This document shows, in pieces, positions 17,189 through 25,954 of a stretch of 64,000 nucleotides of DNA. The notes below the pieces were generated by a model that saw only the letters and a list, made by a program, of their open reading frames with translations, made no database searches and had not been told where the DNA came from. The position numbers and the translations under genes are program-made. Each line of letters starts with the position of its first letter. Within the stretch, counting starts at the first letter, position 1. The stretch comes from Sinorhizobium psoraleae (GTDB lineage Bacteria > Pseudomonadota > Alphaproteobacteria > Rhizobiales > Rhizobiaceae): the NCBI RefSeq assembly GCF_013283645.1, contig NZ_JABEKV010000001.1, positions 508,699-572,698 of the forward strand. Direction: 5' to 3'.

Positions 17189-18637
17189 TCAGTGCGATTG
17201 GGTGACGAGCCGGCTTGATCTCCAATAGGAGGCCGGTTCGGCAAAAAGTCCGGTCACGCCGGCCCGCTCGAAAGCCAGCTTTTGCTCTCGCGCCGCGGAG
17301 TCCAGAATATCCGCCGTATCAAGATGTTCGATGCGCCGGCCGCGCATGAGCACCCTTCCGTCGACGATGACGGTGTCGACATCCGCGGCGTTGGCGAAAT
17401 GCGCAAGCCGCGTGACCGGCATGCCTGGCGGGTAGAGATGGGGCTTGCGCATGTCGACGAGCACGATATCCGCCTTCTTGCCGGTTTCCAGCGAACCCAG
17501 ATCGCTTTCGAGGCCGAGCGCTCGAGCGGCGTCGATCGTCGCCATCTCGATGGTCTTGCCGGGGGGCAGGTAGCTTGGATCGCGGAAGTGCCGGCGATGA
17601 TAGTGCATGCACTGCGCCATGTGGCGGAACATGTCGTAACCGCGATCGGGCGCGGCGGCATCGGAGCCGAGGCAGACGACGATGCCGGCATCGATCAGTT
17701 CCGGAACCGGGCAGCGACCGTAGATCGACATGATCGCGCTTGGACTGTGGATGATGGAGGCGCCGGTTTGCGCAAGAGCCTCGAAGTCTGCCAACGTGAG
17801 ATCGACGCTGTGGCCGAGCAGGGCGAATGGACCGAGGACACCGAGATCGCGGGCGAGCGCGATCGAGCCGTCGCGGTGCCCATCCTGGGTGAAGAGGACC
17901 TTCTTGCGCTCGCGCAGGGCCATCACCGCGTCGCCCATGTCCTTGACTTGCCGGCGTGCCGGCCCCTCCACGACATCGGCGGCATAGTAGACGGGCATTG
18001 CCAGCGCGACGCCGGTGCGGCGGTCGAGCACGTCATTCCAGCGATCGATCAGGTCTTCGCACACCTCCAACTGGCGCTCGAAGGAAATGGCGACATCCCG
18101 GCCATCATTATTCTCGTAACGGCGATAGCTGCGGGGGAAGGGCGGACGGGTTGGCCCGACCGCGAGAATGGTGCGAAGGCCCGCCTCCGCGGTTGCCGTG
18201 CAATGCGCGTCGCCGAATGTCGGATCGTCGGTGCGCATGATGTCGGCGCCGCCGCCTAGCAGGGTCATTGCCGTCGTAACGCCGCCTTGCAGCCGCTCCA
18301 GCAGTGTCAGGCGCGCCTCCGCCCGCCAGAAGTCGGCGGTCGACGCGCGGGCGTAGATCGCCTCGCAGACCTCGAACCAGCGGTCGACGTCGCCGCAGCC
18401 CGCAGCTCGCACCAATCCGTGCCCCGCATGCGAATGGCAGTCGATAAGGCCCGGCATTGCGACCATGCCGGAGCCATCGATGATTTCCCGGGCGTCCCGC
18501 GGCGGCTCGTCGGCCTCGCTGCCAATGCCCGCGATGCGGTCTCCGGCAATGGCCAGCCACGCCCGGTCGATTACCCGTCGCTCGTTGTCCACGGTGACGG
18601 CAGTCACGTTGCGCAGGAGAATATCCGGCTGCTCCAT
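17189..18637 (-). CDS. ATZ/TRZ-type amidohydrolase (chlorohydrolase/deaminase)
   Basis: This 482-residue metal-dependent hydrolase of the amidohydrolase superfamily has the start MEQPDILLRN. It shows the first metal pair in DCHSHAGH (HxH near residues 65-67), a later LLGHS histidine, the GSDA aspartate motif, and the C-terminal composite beta domain (GKKADIVLVDMRKPH). The family deaminates or dechlorinates N-heterocycles such as guanine, melamine and hydroxyatrazine. It lies 35 bp downstream of a GntR gene in the same direction, so it is probably cotranscribed with its regulator. The substrate is unknown. Confidence 0.85.
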   Translation of the reverse strand: MEQPDILLRNVTAVTVDNERRVIDRAWLAIAGDRIAGIGSEADEPPRDAREIIDGSGMVAMPGLIDCHSHAGHGLVRAAGCGDVDRWFEVCEAIYARASTADFWRAEARLTLLERLQGGVTTAMTLLGGGADIMRTDDPTFGDAHCTATAEAGLRTILAVGPTRPPFPRSYRRYENNDGRDVAISFERQLEVCEDLIDRWNDVLDRRTGVALAMPVYYAADVVEGPARRQVKDMGDAVMALRERKKVLFTQDGHRDGSIALARDLGVLGPFALLGHSVDLTLADFEALAQTGASIIHSPSAIMSIYGRCPVPELIDAGIVVCLGSDAAAPDRGYDMFRHMAQCMHYHRRHFRDPSYLPPGKTIEMATIDAARALGLESDLGSLETGKKADIVLVDMRKPHLYPPGMPVTRLAHFANAADVDTVIVDGRVLMRGRRIEHLDTADILDSAAREQKLAFERAGVTGLFAEPASYWRSSRLVTQSH

Positions 18638-18672
18638 GTCATTCCCTTTCGGATTTTCTGTCCAGATCGGGC

Positions 18673-19362
18673 TCAGGCGCCCAGAATGTCTTCGAGATTC
18701 CGGGCTGCGACGCGATCGGCCTCGAGGTCGAGCTGGTTCTCGATATGGGCGAGATGGTGATGCATCACGGCGAGCGCCTTTTTGGCGTCGCGGGCGACGA
18801 TGCAGTCGACAATGGCGTTGTGCTCGTCCGGGCCGCAGTTCAGCACGTCCTTCTGCCGGTACATCGCCATGATCAGCGACGTTCTGGAAACCAGGTCCCG
18901 CAGCAGGTCGGCGAGGATCTGCGACTGTGCCAGCTCGGCGATCAAGAGATGGAATGCGCCCGAAAGCCGGATGGCGGCGGCGATATCCCGGTTGGAGTGA
19001 GCGCGGCGTTCCGCCTCGACGTGGTTTCGGAGCCGGTCGATGCCGCCGGCATCGATTGTCGCGCAAAGCTTCTCGACGAGCCGTTCCTCGATCGTCCGCC
19101 GGGCGAAGAAGACATCTCGCGCCTCCTCGGTGGACGGCTGGGAGACGAAGGCGCCACGATTGGGTACGAGCGTGATCAAGCCGTCACGCGCAAGGTTCTG
19201 CAGCACCTGGCGAATGCGGGCCCGGCTCGCCGAAAAGATCTCGGAAAGCTGCTCTTCCTTCAGCCTGGTGCCGGGGCCGATCTGCCGTTCGGCGATAGCG
19301 CTCCAAAGTCTTTGGTAGATTTCCTGATCCGTCGCAGGCCGTGTGCCGGCTTCCATATCCAT
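18673..19362 (-). CDS. GntR-family regulator, FCD subfamily (regulator 1)
   Basis: This 229-residue regulator has an N-terminal winged helix (RLKEEQLSEIFSASRARIRQVLQNLARDGLI, with the RGAFVSQP wing) and a C-terminal FCD helical ligand domain. Its metal-binding residues are in AFHLLIAEL, DEHNAIVD and MHHHLAHIE. It is clearly paralogous to the protein at 28757. It is divergent from the peptide ABC operon, and two near-palindromic TTGTYRACA sites lie in the shared gap. It probably controls both directions in response to a small carboxylic or N-compound ligand. Confidence 0.92.
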   Translation of the reverse strand: MDMEAGTRPATDQEIYQRLWSAIAERQIGPGTRLKEEQLSEIFSASRARIRQVLQNLARDGLITLVPNRGAFVSQPSTEEARDVFFARRTIEERLVEKLCATIDAGGIDRLRNHVEAERRAHSNRDIAAAIRLSGAFHLLIAELAQSQILADLLRDLVSRTSLIMAMYRQKDVLNCGPDEHNAIVDCIVARDAKKALAVMHHHLAHIENQLDLEADRVAARNLEDILGA

Positions 19363-19422
19363 TCAGCATTCCTCCCCGGCGCGCCGAAAATCGCCTCGAC
19401 CCCATTCAAGCGGAAACGGCAT

Positions 19423-19458
19423 TTTTGTCAACATTTTTTGCGATGATTGTTGACAATC
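19423..19458. promoter_or_regulatory. Paired GntR-type operators
   Basis: Two inverted-repeat sites lie between the divergent regulator 1 gene and the ABC operon: TTTTGTCAACATTT (19423-19436) and GATTGTTGACAATC (19445-19458). Both fit TTGTYRACAA, and their centres are 21-22 bp apart, two helical turns. They are 61 bp from the gntR start and about 94 bp from the substrate-binding protein start. FCD regulators typically bind such sites; assignment to regulator 1 is inference from position. Confidence 0.65.
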
Positions 19459-19551
19459 TGTCGTATGAATGTCAGCAATACCCTTAGGAACTATATCCGG
19501 CCTCACAAAAGCGAGCGCCAGAGGACCATTGTTCCGAACGGGAGGAGTTAC

Positions 19552-21123
19552 ATGAGGAAGTTTCTGCTCGCCGCGACCGCGGCGGCGCTGGTTCAGCTTG
19601 GCCTAGCTGGGGCTGCCGGCGCGAACACGCTTCGTTACGCTTCGGCTGGCGACATCTATGGGCTCGATCCGCATTCAATGACGGACAGCTTTTCGATCAA
19701 TTTCCTGCTGCACGTCTACGAACCATTGGTGCGCTACAACAAGGAACTGAAGATCGAGCCGGCGCTCGCCGTTTCCTGGGAGGTCGTCAAGCCTGACGTG
19801 ATCCGATACAAGCTTCGCCACGGCGTCAAGTTCCACGACGGCTCGGATTTTACAGCCGACGACGTGGTCATGTCGCTGATGCGCGCGACCGACGATAAGT
19901 CGCCGATCAAGGGCAACCTGCCGGCGCTGAAATCCGCGGAAAAGATCGACGACCACACGGTCGATCTGCACCTCAGTGGCCCGACGCCGCTGCTCAACAA
20001 TTATCTCACCAACATCGCAATCTTCGATGCGCAGTGGCTGGAGAAGAACGGCGCCGTGAAGCCGGTCAATGCCGAGCTCGGCGAAGAGGGCTACACCACC
20101 ACGCACGCCAACGGCACGGGCCCGTTCAAGCTCGAAAGCCGCCGCCCGGACGCGCAAACGGTTCTGGTCGCCAATGAAGCCTGGTGGGACAAGCCGGAGC
20201 ACAACCTCACCAAGGTCGTGCACACGCCGATCAGCTCCGACGCGACCCGCGTCGCAGCGCTGCTCTCCGGCGAGGTCGACATCATCACGCCGTCGCCGTT
20301 GCAGGATGCCAAGCGCATCGCCGGCTATCCGGGCACCAAGGTGCTGGAATCGCCCGGACTGCGCACGATCATGATGAACTTCAACATGCGCGACAAGCTG
20401 GTCGACGGGAATGTCGAAGGCAATCCCTTCAAGGATGTGCGTGTCCGTAAGGCCGTCTACCAGGCGATCAACATGGATCTCGTCCGCGACAAGATCATGC
20501 GCGGCAAGTCCCGCAACGCCGGCATGCAGATCGCTCCGGAAGTGCCAGGCTTCGACGAGAAGCTCAACCAGCGCTTCCCCTATGATCCCGCGGCCGCCAA
20601 GGCGCTGCTCACCGAAGCCGGCTATCCGGACGGTTTCCAGTTCAACATGAATTGCCCGAACGACGCCTACGTCAACGACGAGGAGGTCTGCCAGGCGATG
20701 ACGGCGATGCTGGCGCAGGTGGGCCTCAATGCCAAGTTGGTGACCGAAGACCGCACGCTGCACTTCAAGAAGGCGCAGGAAGGCCAGACCGACATGTTCA
20801 TGATCGGCTGGGCGACGCTGCCGATGCTCGACGGTTTCAGCGTGCTTTCCGCCATGCTGCATTCGCCGGAAGACAAGCTGGGCACCTGGAACCCCGGCGA
20901 CTACAAGAACGCCAAGGTCGATGAGCTGACCAAGAAGATCGACGTCGAGCTCGATGAAGCCAAGCGCCGCCAGATGATGATCGAGGCCTTCGGCATCACG
21001 GAGGAGGAGGTTGCCTGGCTGCCTCTGCACCAGCAGCCGCTGTCCTGGGCCGTGCGTGACAATGTCGAGGTCGTACAGACCGCCGACGACCTGCTGCGCC
21101 TCTGGTACACGCGTATCAAGTAG
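19552..21123 (+). CDS. Peptide/nickel/opine-type ABC substrate-binding protein
   Basis: This 523-residue periplasmic family-5 solute-binding protein has a Sec signal peptide (MRKFLLAATAAALVQLGLAGAAGA). Its SBP_bac_5 core includes HSMTDSFSINFLLHVYEPLVRYN, LRHGVKFHDGSDFTADDVVMSLMRA and AYVNDEEVCQAMTAML. GGGAGGAG lies 4-11 bp ahead of the chosen ATG at 19552; the frame extends upstream to 19447 without support. It is the first gene of a five-gene importer operon ending at 25202. The ligand may be a small N-compound rather than a true peptide, given the linked amidohydrolases (inference). Confidence 0.92.
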   Translation: MRKFLLAATAAALVQLGLAGAAGANTLRYASAGDIYGLDPHSMTDSFSINFLLHVYEPLVRYNKELKIEPALAVSWEVVKPDVIRYKLRHGVKFHDGSDFTADDVVMSLMRATDDKSPIKGNLPALKSAEKIDDHTVDLHLSGPTPLLNNYLTNIAIFDAQWLEKNGAVKPVNAELGEEGYTTTHANGTGPFKLESRRPDAQTVLVANEAWWDKPEHNLTKVVHTPISSDATRVAALLSGEVDIITPSPLQDAKRIAGYPGTKVLESPGLRTIMMNFNMRDKLVDGNVEGNPFKDVRVRKAVYQAINMDLVRDKIMRGKSRNAGMQIAPEVPGFDEKLNQRFPYDPAAAKALLTEAGYPDGFQFNMNCPNDAYVNDEEVCQAMTAMLAQVGLNAKLVTEDRTLHFKKAQEGQTDMFMIGWATLPMLDGFSVLSAMLHSPEDKLGTWNPGDYKNAKVDELTKKIDVELDEAKRRQMMIEAFGITEEEVAWLPLHQQPLSWAVRDNVEVVQTADDLLRLWYTRIK

Positions 21124-21217
21124 CCGAAACGGGCCTTGCCCCGTGAGCGGGCAGGGCCGTTTTCACGATCAGCCCGCACCGACCGTGGCGCGGGCGGACC
21201 CCAAGGGAGTTGGGTCG

Positions 21218-22210
21218 ATGCTCGTATTCCTCGTCCGCCGTCTTCTTCAGGCCGTCATGGTCATGCTCGCGGTGGCTTTCATCGCCTTCCTGATGTTCCG
21301 CTATCTCGGCGATCCCGTGAACAACATCGTCTCGCAGGACGCGACCCAGGAACAGCGCGAGGAGGTGCGAAAGCGACTGCGCCTCGATGATCCGTTGATC
21401 CTGCAATACGGGCGTTTCGTCGTGAATGCCGCGCAGGGCGATTTCGGTGTGTCCTACCGCAATAGCCGTCCGGTGAGCGCTCTGCTCGCGGAACGGTTTC
21501 CGGCAACGGCCGAACTGGTGCTGGTGGCGGCCATTCTGTCGCTGGCGCTCGGCATTCCGCTCGGCATCTACACGGCGCTTAAGCCGCGTGGGGTGCTGAG
21601 CCAAGGCCTTCAGATCCTCTCCCTGGTCGGCATTTCCCTGCCAACCTTCGTGACCGGTATCCTGCTGATCCTCGTCTTTTCGGTGTGGCTTGGCTGGCTG
21701 CCGTCCTTCGGTCGCGGCGATGTCATCGATATCGGCTGGTGGTCGACCGGATTCCTAACTGCCACCGGGCTCAAGGCACTGATCCTGCCGTCCTTCATGC
21801 TCTGCCTGTTTCAGCTCACTCTCATCATGCGGCTGGTGCGTGCCGAGATGCTCGAGGTACTCCGTGCCGACTACATCAAATTCGCCAGGGCACGGGGCTT
21901 GCGCAATCGGACGATCCACTTCCGGCATGCGCTCAAGAACACGTTGATCCCGGTCGTCACGATTTTCGGGCTGCAGCTCGGTGGTCTCATCGCCTTCGCG
22001 ATCATCACCGAGACGGTGTTCCAGTGGCCGGGCATGGGCGCTCTGTTCATCCAGGCGGTCAACTTCACCGACGTTCCGGTGATGGCGGCCTATCTCGTCA
22101 TGGTCTCGCTGCTCTTCGTCATCATCAACACCAGCGTCGACCTTCTCTACAACGTCATCGATCCGCGCCTTCGCACCCACCAGACCCGGGCGACAGGGCG
22201 TGGCGCCTGA
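21218..22210 (+). CDS. ABC transporter permease, DppB type
   Basis: This 330-residue permease has the N-terminal MLVFLVRRLLQAVMVMLAVAFIAFLMF helix typical of DppB/OppB and several further helices. Its EAA loop, near EMLEVLRADYIKFARARGL, contacts the ATPases. AAGGGAG lies 8 bp before the ATG. A C-terminal VIDPRLR motif closes the protein. It pairs with the DppC-type permease that follows 10 bp later. Confidence 0.94.
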   Translation: MLVFLVRRLLQAVMVMLAVAFIAFLMFRYLGDPVNNIVSQDATQEQREEVRKRLRLDDPLILQYGRFVVNAAQGDFGVSYRNSRPVSALLAERFPATAELVLVAAILSLALGIPLGIYTALKPRGVLSQGLQILSLVGISLPTFVTGILLILVFSVWLGWLPSFGRGDVIDIGWWSTGFLTATGLKALILPSFMLCLFQLTLIMRLVRAEMLEVLRADYIKFARARGLRNRTIHFRHALKNTLIPVVTIFGLQLGGLIAFAIITETVFQWPGMGALFIQAVNFTDVPVMAAYLVMVSLLFVIINTSVDLLYNVIDPRLRTHQTRATGRGA

Positions 22211-22220
22211 GGACTTGGCC

Positions 22221-23150
22221 ATGAGCGACACTTCCTTCACCGGGCGTCTCCGCCGCTTTGCCGACAGCGACCTGTTCTACAGCTTCCGTCGATCCAAGAC
22301 GACGATCATCGCCGCTGCCGCACTGGTGCTGCTTTTCGTCACCGCGGTCTTCGCGCCGCAGATCGCGCCCCATAATCCGTTCAACATCGCCGGTCTCAAC
22401 CTGCTCGACAGCGAGTTGCCCCCCTCCTGGATGGAGGGCGGCAACCCCGACTATTGGCTCGGCACCGACACGCAGGCGCGCGACGTCGTGTCGTCGATCT
22501 TCTACGGATTGCGTATCTCGCTCTTCGTCGGTTTCGCCAGCGTTCTCCTGGCGGCGGTGCTCGGCGTCTTTCTCGGCCTTGTCGGCGGTTTTGTCGGCGG
22601 GTTCGTCGATGCGATCATCATGCGCGTCGCCGACGTGCTGCTGAGCTTTCCGGCGATCCTTGTCGCGCTGCTCATCAATGGCGTCATGCGCGGCATCCTT
22701 CCGGCAAACCAGCACGAGGGCGCGGCAATCGTTGTTCTGGTGCTCGCGATCGGCCTCACGAATTGGGTGCAATATGCCCGTACCGTGCGCGGCTCGACGC
22801 TTGTCGAGCGCCAGCGCGAATATGTCCAGGCCGCCCGCACGATCGGCGTCGGTCGGCTGCGCATCATGCTCACGCACATCTTGCCCAATGTGCTCGGGCC
22901 GGTGCTGGTCATCGCGACCATCAATCTCGGCATGGCGGTCCTGACTGAGGCGACGCTCTCCTTCCTCGGCGTCGGCATGCCGCCCACACAACCTTCGCTC
23001 GGCACCCTCATCCGCGTCGGCAACGAATATCTGTTCTCCGGCATCTGGTGGGTGGTGATCTTTCCCTCGGCGACGCTCGCCGTGCTGGTTCTTGCGGTCA
23101 ACCTGATCGGCGACTGGCTGCGCGACGCACTCAATCCGAAACTGAGGTGA
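22221..23150 (+). CDS. ABC transporter permease, DppC type
   Basis: This 309-residue second permease has the DppC N-terminal layout: a charged cytoplasmic start, a first helix near residues 30-48, then the periplasmic PHNPFNIAGLNLLDS and WLGTDTQARDVVS stretch, which is diagnostic. The EAA loop is at VERQREYVQAARTIGVG. GAGG precedes the ATG at 22221; a GTG at 22200 overlapping the previous gene is an alternative start. It ends 4 bp before the first ATPase gene. Confidence 0.94.
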   Translation: MSDTSFTGRLRRFADSDLFYSFRRSKTTIIAAAALVLLFVTAVFAPQIAPHNPFNIAGLNLLDSELPPSWMEGGNPDYWLGTDTQARDVVSSIFYGLRISLFVGFASVLLAAVLGVFLGLVGGFVGGFVDAIIMRVADVLLSFPAILVALLINGVMRGILPANQHEGAAIVVLVLAIGLTNWVQYARTVRGSTLVERQREYVQAARTIGVGRLRIMLTHILPNVLGPVLVIATINLGMAVLTEATLSFLGVGMPPTQPSLGTLIRVGNEYLFSGIWWVVIFPSATLAVLVLAVNLIGDWLRDALNPKLR

Positions 23151-23154
23151 TGTC

Positions 23155-24123
23155 ATGGCCTTGCTCGAAGTCGAGAATCTCAAAGTCGAGTTCCCCACCC
23201 GAAAGGGCGTGCTGACCGCCGTCGACAATGTTTCCTTCTCTGTCGAACAGGGGGAAATCCTCGGGGTTGTCGGAGAGTCCGGTGCCGGCAAATCGATGAC
23301 CGGCGCTGCCGTCATCGGCTTGCTCGAACCGCCGGGCCGCATCGGTGGCGGTCAGATCCGCCTCGACGGCAAACGCATCGACAATCTTTCACCTGACGAG
23401 ATGCGCAAGGTGCGTGGCCGTCACATCGGCGCGATCTTCCAGGATCCGCTGACGAGCCTCAATCCTCTCTTCACCGTCGGCGAGCAACTGACGGAGACGA
23501 TCCGGACGCATCTGCCGATGCCAGCCGCCGAAGCACGCAGGCGCGCCATCGAATGGCTGGCCGAAGTCGGCATCCCGGCACCCGATCGGCGCATCGATCA
23601 GTACCCGCACCAGTTTTCCGGCGGCATGCGGCAGCGCGTCGTCATCGCTCTTGCGCTTTGCGCCGAACCGCGCCTGATCATCGCCGACGAGCCCACGACG
23701 GCACTCGACGTTTCGGTCCAGGCCCAGATCATCGCACTGTTGAAACGCGTCTGCTGGGAGCGCAACGCGGCGGCGATCCTGGTCACCCACGACATGGGCG
23801 TGATCGCCGAAACGGCGGACCGGGTGGCGGTGATGTATGCAGGGCGCCTCGCCGAGATCGGCCCGGTCGCGCGCGTGCTGCAGAAGCCGAGCCATCCCTA
23901 CACGGCAGGGCTGATGGGCTCTATCCCGCGCATCGGTCCGCGGCCGGACCGGCTTGTCCAGATCGAAGGATCCATGCCGCGCCTCACCGACATTCCAAAA
24001 GGTTGCGCCTTCAATCCGCGCTGCCCGAAGGCCATTGCCGCATGCCACCATCTCCGGCCGGAACTCAGGCCGGTTGCCGACGGCGCCGCTGCCTGCCTGC
24101 TTTATGAAGGGGTGACACAATGA
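23155..24123 (+). CDS. ABC transporter ATP-binding protein, OppD/DppD type
   Basis: This 322-residue ATPase has Walker A GESGAGKSM, Q-loop FQDPLTSLNP, signature FSGGMRQR, Walker B LIIADEPTTALD and the C-terminal oligopeptide-transporter tail with cysteines (GCAFNPRCPKAIAACHH), which in this group may hold an Fe-S cluster. It overlaps the second ATPase gene by 4 bp (ATGA), indicating translational coupling of the heterodimeric pair. Confidence 0.95.
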   Translation: MALLEVENLKVEFPTRKGVLTAVDNVSFSVEQGEILGVVGESGAGKSMTGAAVIGLLEPPGRIGGGQIRLDGKRIDNLSPDEMRKVRGRHIGAIFQDPLTSLNPLFTVGEQLTETIRTHLPMPAAEARRRAIEWLAEVGIPAPDRRIDQYPHQFSGGMRQRVVIALALCAEPRLIIADEPTTALDVSVQAQIIALLKRVCWERNAAAILVTHDMGVIAETADRVAVMYAGRLAEIGPVARVLQKPSHPYTAGLMGSIPRIGPRPDRLVQIEGSMPRLTDIPKGCAFNPRCPKAIAACHHLRPELRPVADGAAACLLYEGVTQ

Positions 24124-25202
24124 ATGCCGCGCCTGCAAGAATGAAGGTCGCCGACGACCGGCCGTTGCTGTCGGTCAACGGCCTGAAGAAACACTTCGCG
24201 ATGTCGAAGCCCTTGCTGAACCGCCTGATCGAAGGCGGTGAGACGCAGACAGTCAAGGCCGTCGACGGGCTCGATCTCGAAATTCCACGCGGCCAGACGC
24301 TGAGCCTCGTCGGCGAGTCGGGTTGCGGCAAGTCCACGGTGGCGCGGCTGATCATGGGGCTTTCCACCCCTTCGGCCGGCAGCATCCTCTTCGACGGCGC
24401 CGATATCTCGCTGGCGCCGGCCGGTCAGCCTGCCGCCGTGCGCCGTCGCATGCAGATGATCTTCCAGGACCCCTATGCCAGCCTCAACCCGCGCTGGCGG
24501 GTACGCGACATCATTGCAGAACCGCTTCGTACCTACGGCCTCTGCGCCTCGCGCGAGGAAGAGCGCCGCGAGGTCGATCGTCTACTCGAATTCGTTGGCC
24601 TGAACTCTAGGGATGGCGACAAGTTTCCGCATGAATTTTCAGGCGGGCAACGCCAGCGCATCTCCATCGCCCGCGCCATATCGACGAAACCGGAGTTCCT
24701 CGTCTGCGACGAGCCGACCTCGGCACTCGACGTTTCCGTGCAGGCCCAGATCCTCAATCTGATGCGCGACATGCAGCGCGAATTAGGGCTGACTTACCTG
24801 TTCATCAGCCACGATCTTGCGGTGGTCAACTTCATGTCGGACTGGATTGGCGTCATGTATCTCGGCCGGCTGGTCGAAGTGTCGCCCGCCGCCCAACTCT
24901 TCAGCAATCCGCAGCATCCGTACACCCGGCTGCTGCTCGACACGATCCCCGACCTCGGCATGTCGAAGCGGGACCGTGTGCCGACTTCCGGCGAGGTGCC
25001 GAACCCGATCAATCCGCCGTCCGGGTGTCATTTCCATCCGCGTTGTGGGCTTGCCAATGACCGCTGTCGGCGCGAGGCGCCCAACCTTCGGGCTCATGGC
25101 AACGGCGTGCGCGTTTCGTGCCACGCGGTCGAGGAAGGCCGGGGCGACTTGCCCGCTGTGGCTTCGGCGGGCAACGATCACGCAGCGCAGGCTGTCATCT
25201 GA
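24120..25202 (+). CDS. ABC transporter ATP-binding protein, OppF/DppF type
   Basis: This 360-residue ATPase has Walker A GESGCGKSTVA, Q-loop FQDPYASLNPRW, signature FSGGQRQRIS, Walker B LVCDEPTSALD and the Cys-containing C-terminal tail (GCHFHPRCGLANDRC). The N-terminal stretch with the long insert before VKAVDGLDLE is typical of the DppF partner. It completes a five-gene importer. The following flavin-reductase-like gene starts 10 bp after its stop, so it is probably in the same operon. Confidence 0.95.
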   Translation: MNAAPARMKVADDRPLLSVNGLKKHFAMSKPLLNRLIEGGETQTVKAVDGLDLEIPRGQTLSLVGESGCGKSTVARLIMGLSTPSAGSILFDGADISLAPAGQPAAVRRRMQMIFQDPYASLNPRWRVRDIIAEPLRTYGLCASREEERREVDRLLEFVGLNSRDGDKFPHEFSGGQRQRISIARAISTKPEFLVCDEPTSALDVSVQAQILNLMRDMQRELGLTYLFISHDLAVVNFMSDWIGVMYLGRLVEVSPAAQLFSNPQHPYTRLLLDTIPDLGMSKRDRVPTSGEVPNPINPPSGCHFHPRCGLANDRCRREAPNLRAHGNGVRVSCHAVEEGRGDLPAVASAGNDHAAQAVI

Positions 25203-25212
25203 AAGGACCGTC

Positions 25213-25875
25213 ATGGAATTCGACTTTGCCGAACTGCCCGCCCAGGACCGCTACCGGCTGCTGGTGAGTTTCGTCGCGCCGCGGCCGATTGCGCTCGTCA
25301 CCACTGTCGATGCGCATGGCTGTAACAACGCGGCGCCGATGAGCTTCTTCAACGTGTTCTCGCAGGAACCGCCGCTCGTCATCCTCGGCATGCAGGCGCG
25401 ACCGGACGGAACGATCAAGGATACGGTCGCCAACATCAAGCGATCGGGCGAGTTCGTCGTCCACATGGTCGACATGTCGATTGCCAAGGAGATGATCGTC
25501 ACCGGTATCAATTTCCCGAGCGATATCGACGAGATCGAATTCGCCGGGCTGACGAGCGTGCCCTCGGTGAAAGTGGCGCCGCCACGCATCAAGGAGGCGC
25601 CCTGCGCCATGGAATGCCGCGTCGCGCAGACGATCGACTACGAGCGCCGGACCATCGTGCTCGGTGAAGTCGTGCAGATGCATGTCCGCGACGACTGCCT
25701 CGACGAGCGCGGCAGATATGTCCGGCCGGAGGTCTACCAGCCGATCGCCCGCCTACACGCCGACAACTACATCGTCGCCGACCGGCAATTCGTACTGAAG
25801 AAGCCGGCTGACCTGCTCCATCACGAGGAAGCGGCGGGCTACGGCGAGCCTAAGCCGGAGAAGCTTCCGGGCTGA
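25213..25875 (+). CDS. Flavin reductase-like (FMN-binding split barrel) protein
   Basis: This 220-residue protein is of the DIM6/NTAB flavin-reductase-like family: VAPRPIALVTTVDAHGCNNAAPMSFFNVFS is the FMN-binding strand-loop, followed by KDTVANIKRSGEFVVH. GAAAGGA precedes the ATG at 25213. Members either reduce flavin for a two-component monooxygenase or act as flavin-binding proteins of unknown function. No partner monooxygenase is in the window. Its position at the end of the ABC operon suggests a catabolic step on the imported compound. Confidence 0.88.
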   Translation: MEFDFAELPAQDRYRLLVSFVAPRPIALVTTVDAHGCNNAAPMSFFNVFSQEPPLVILGMQARPDGTIKDTVANIKRSGEFVVHMVDMSIAKEMIVTGINFPSDIDEIEFAGLTSVPSVKVAPPRIKEAPCAMECRVAQTIDYERRTIVLGEVVQMHVRDDCLDERGRYVRPEVYQPIARLHADNYIVADRQFVLKKPADLLHHEEAAGYGEPKPEKLPG

Positions 25876-25954
25876 GCGGCGTACGGCCGCCGCCGTTCCG
25901 CAGTCGGCCAACAAGCCGATCCAGTCGCAATCTGCCAATGCAAGTGATACTTCA

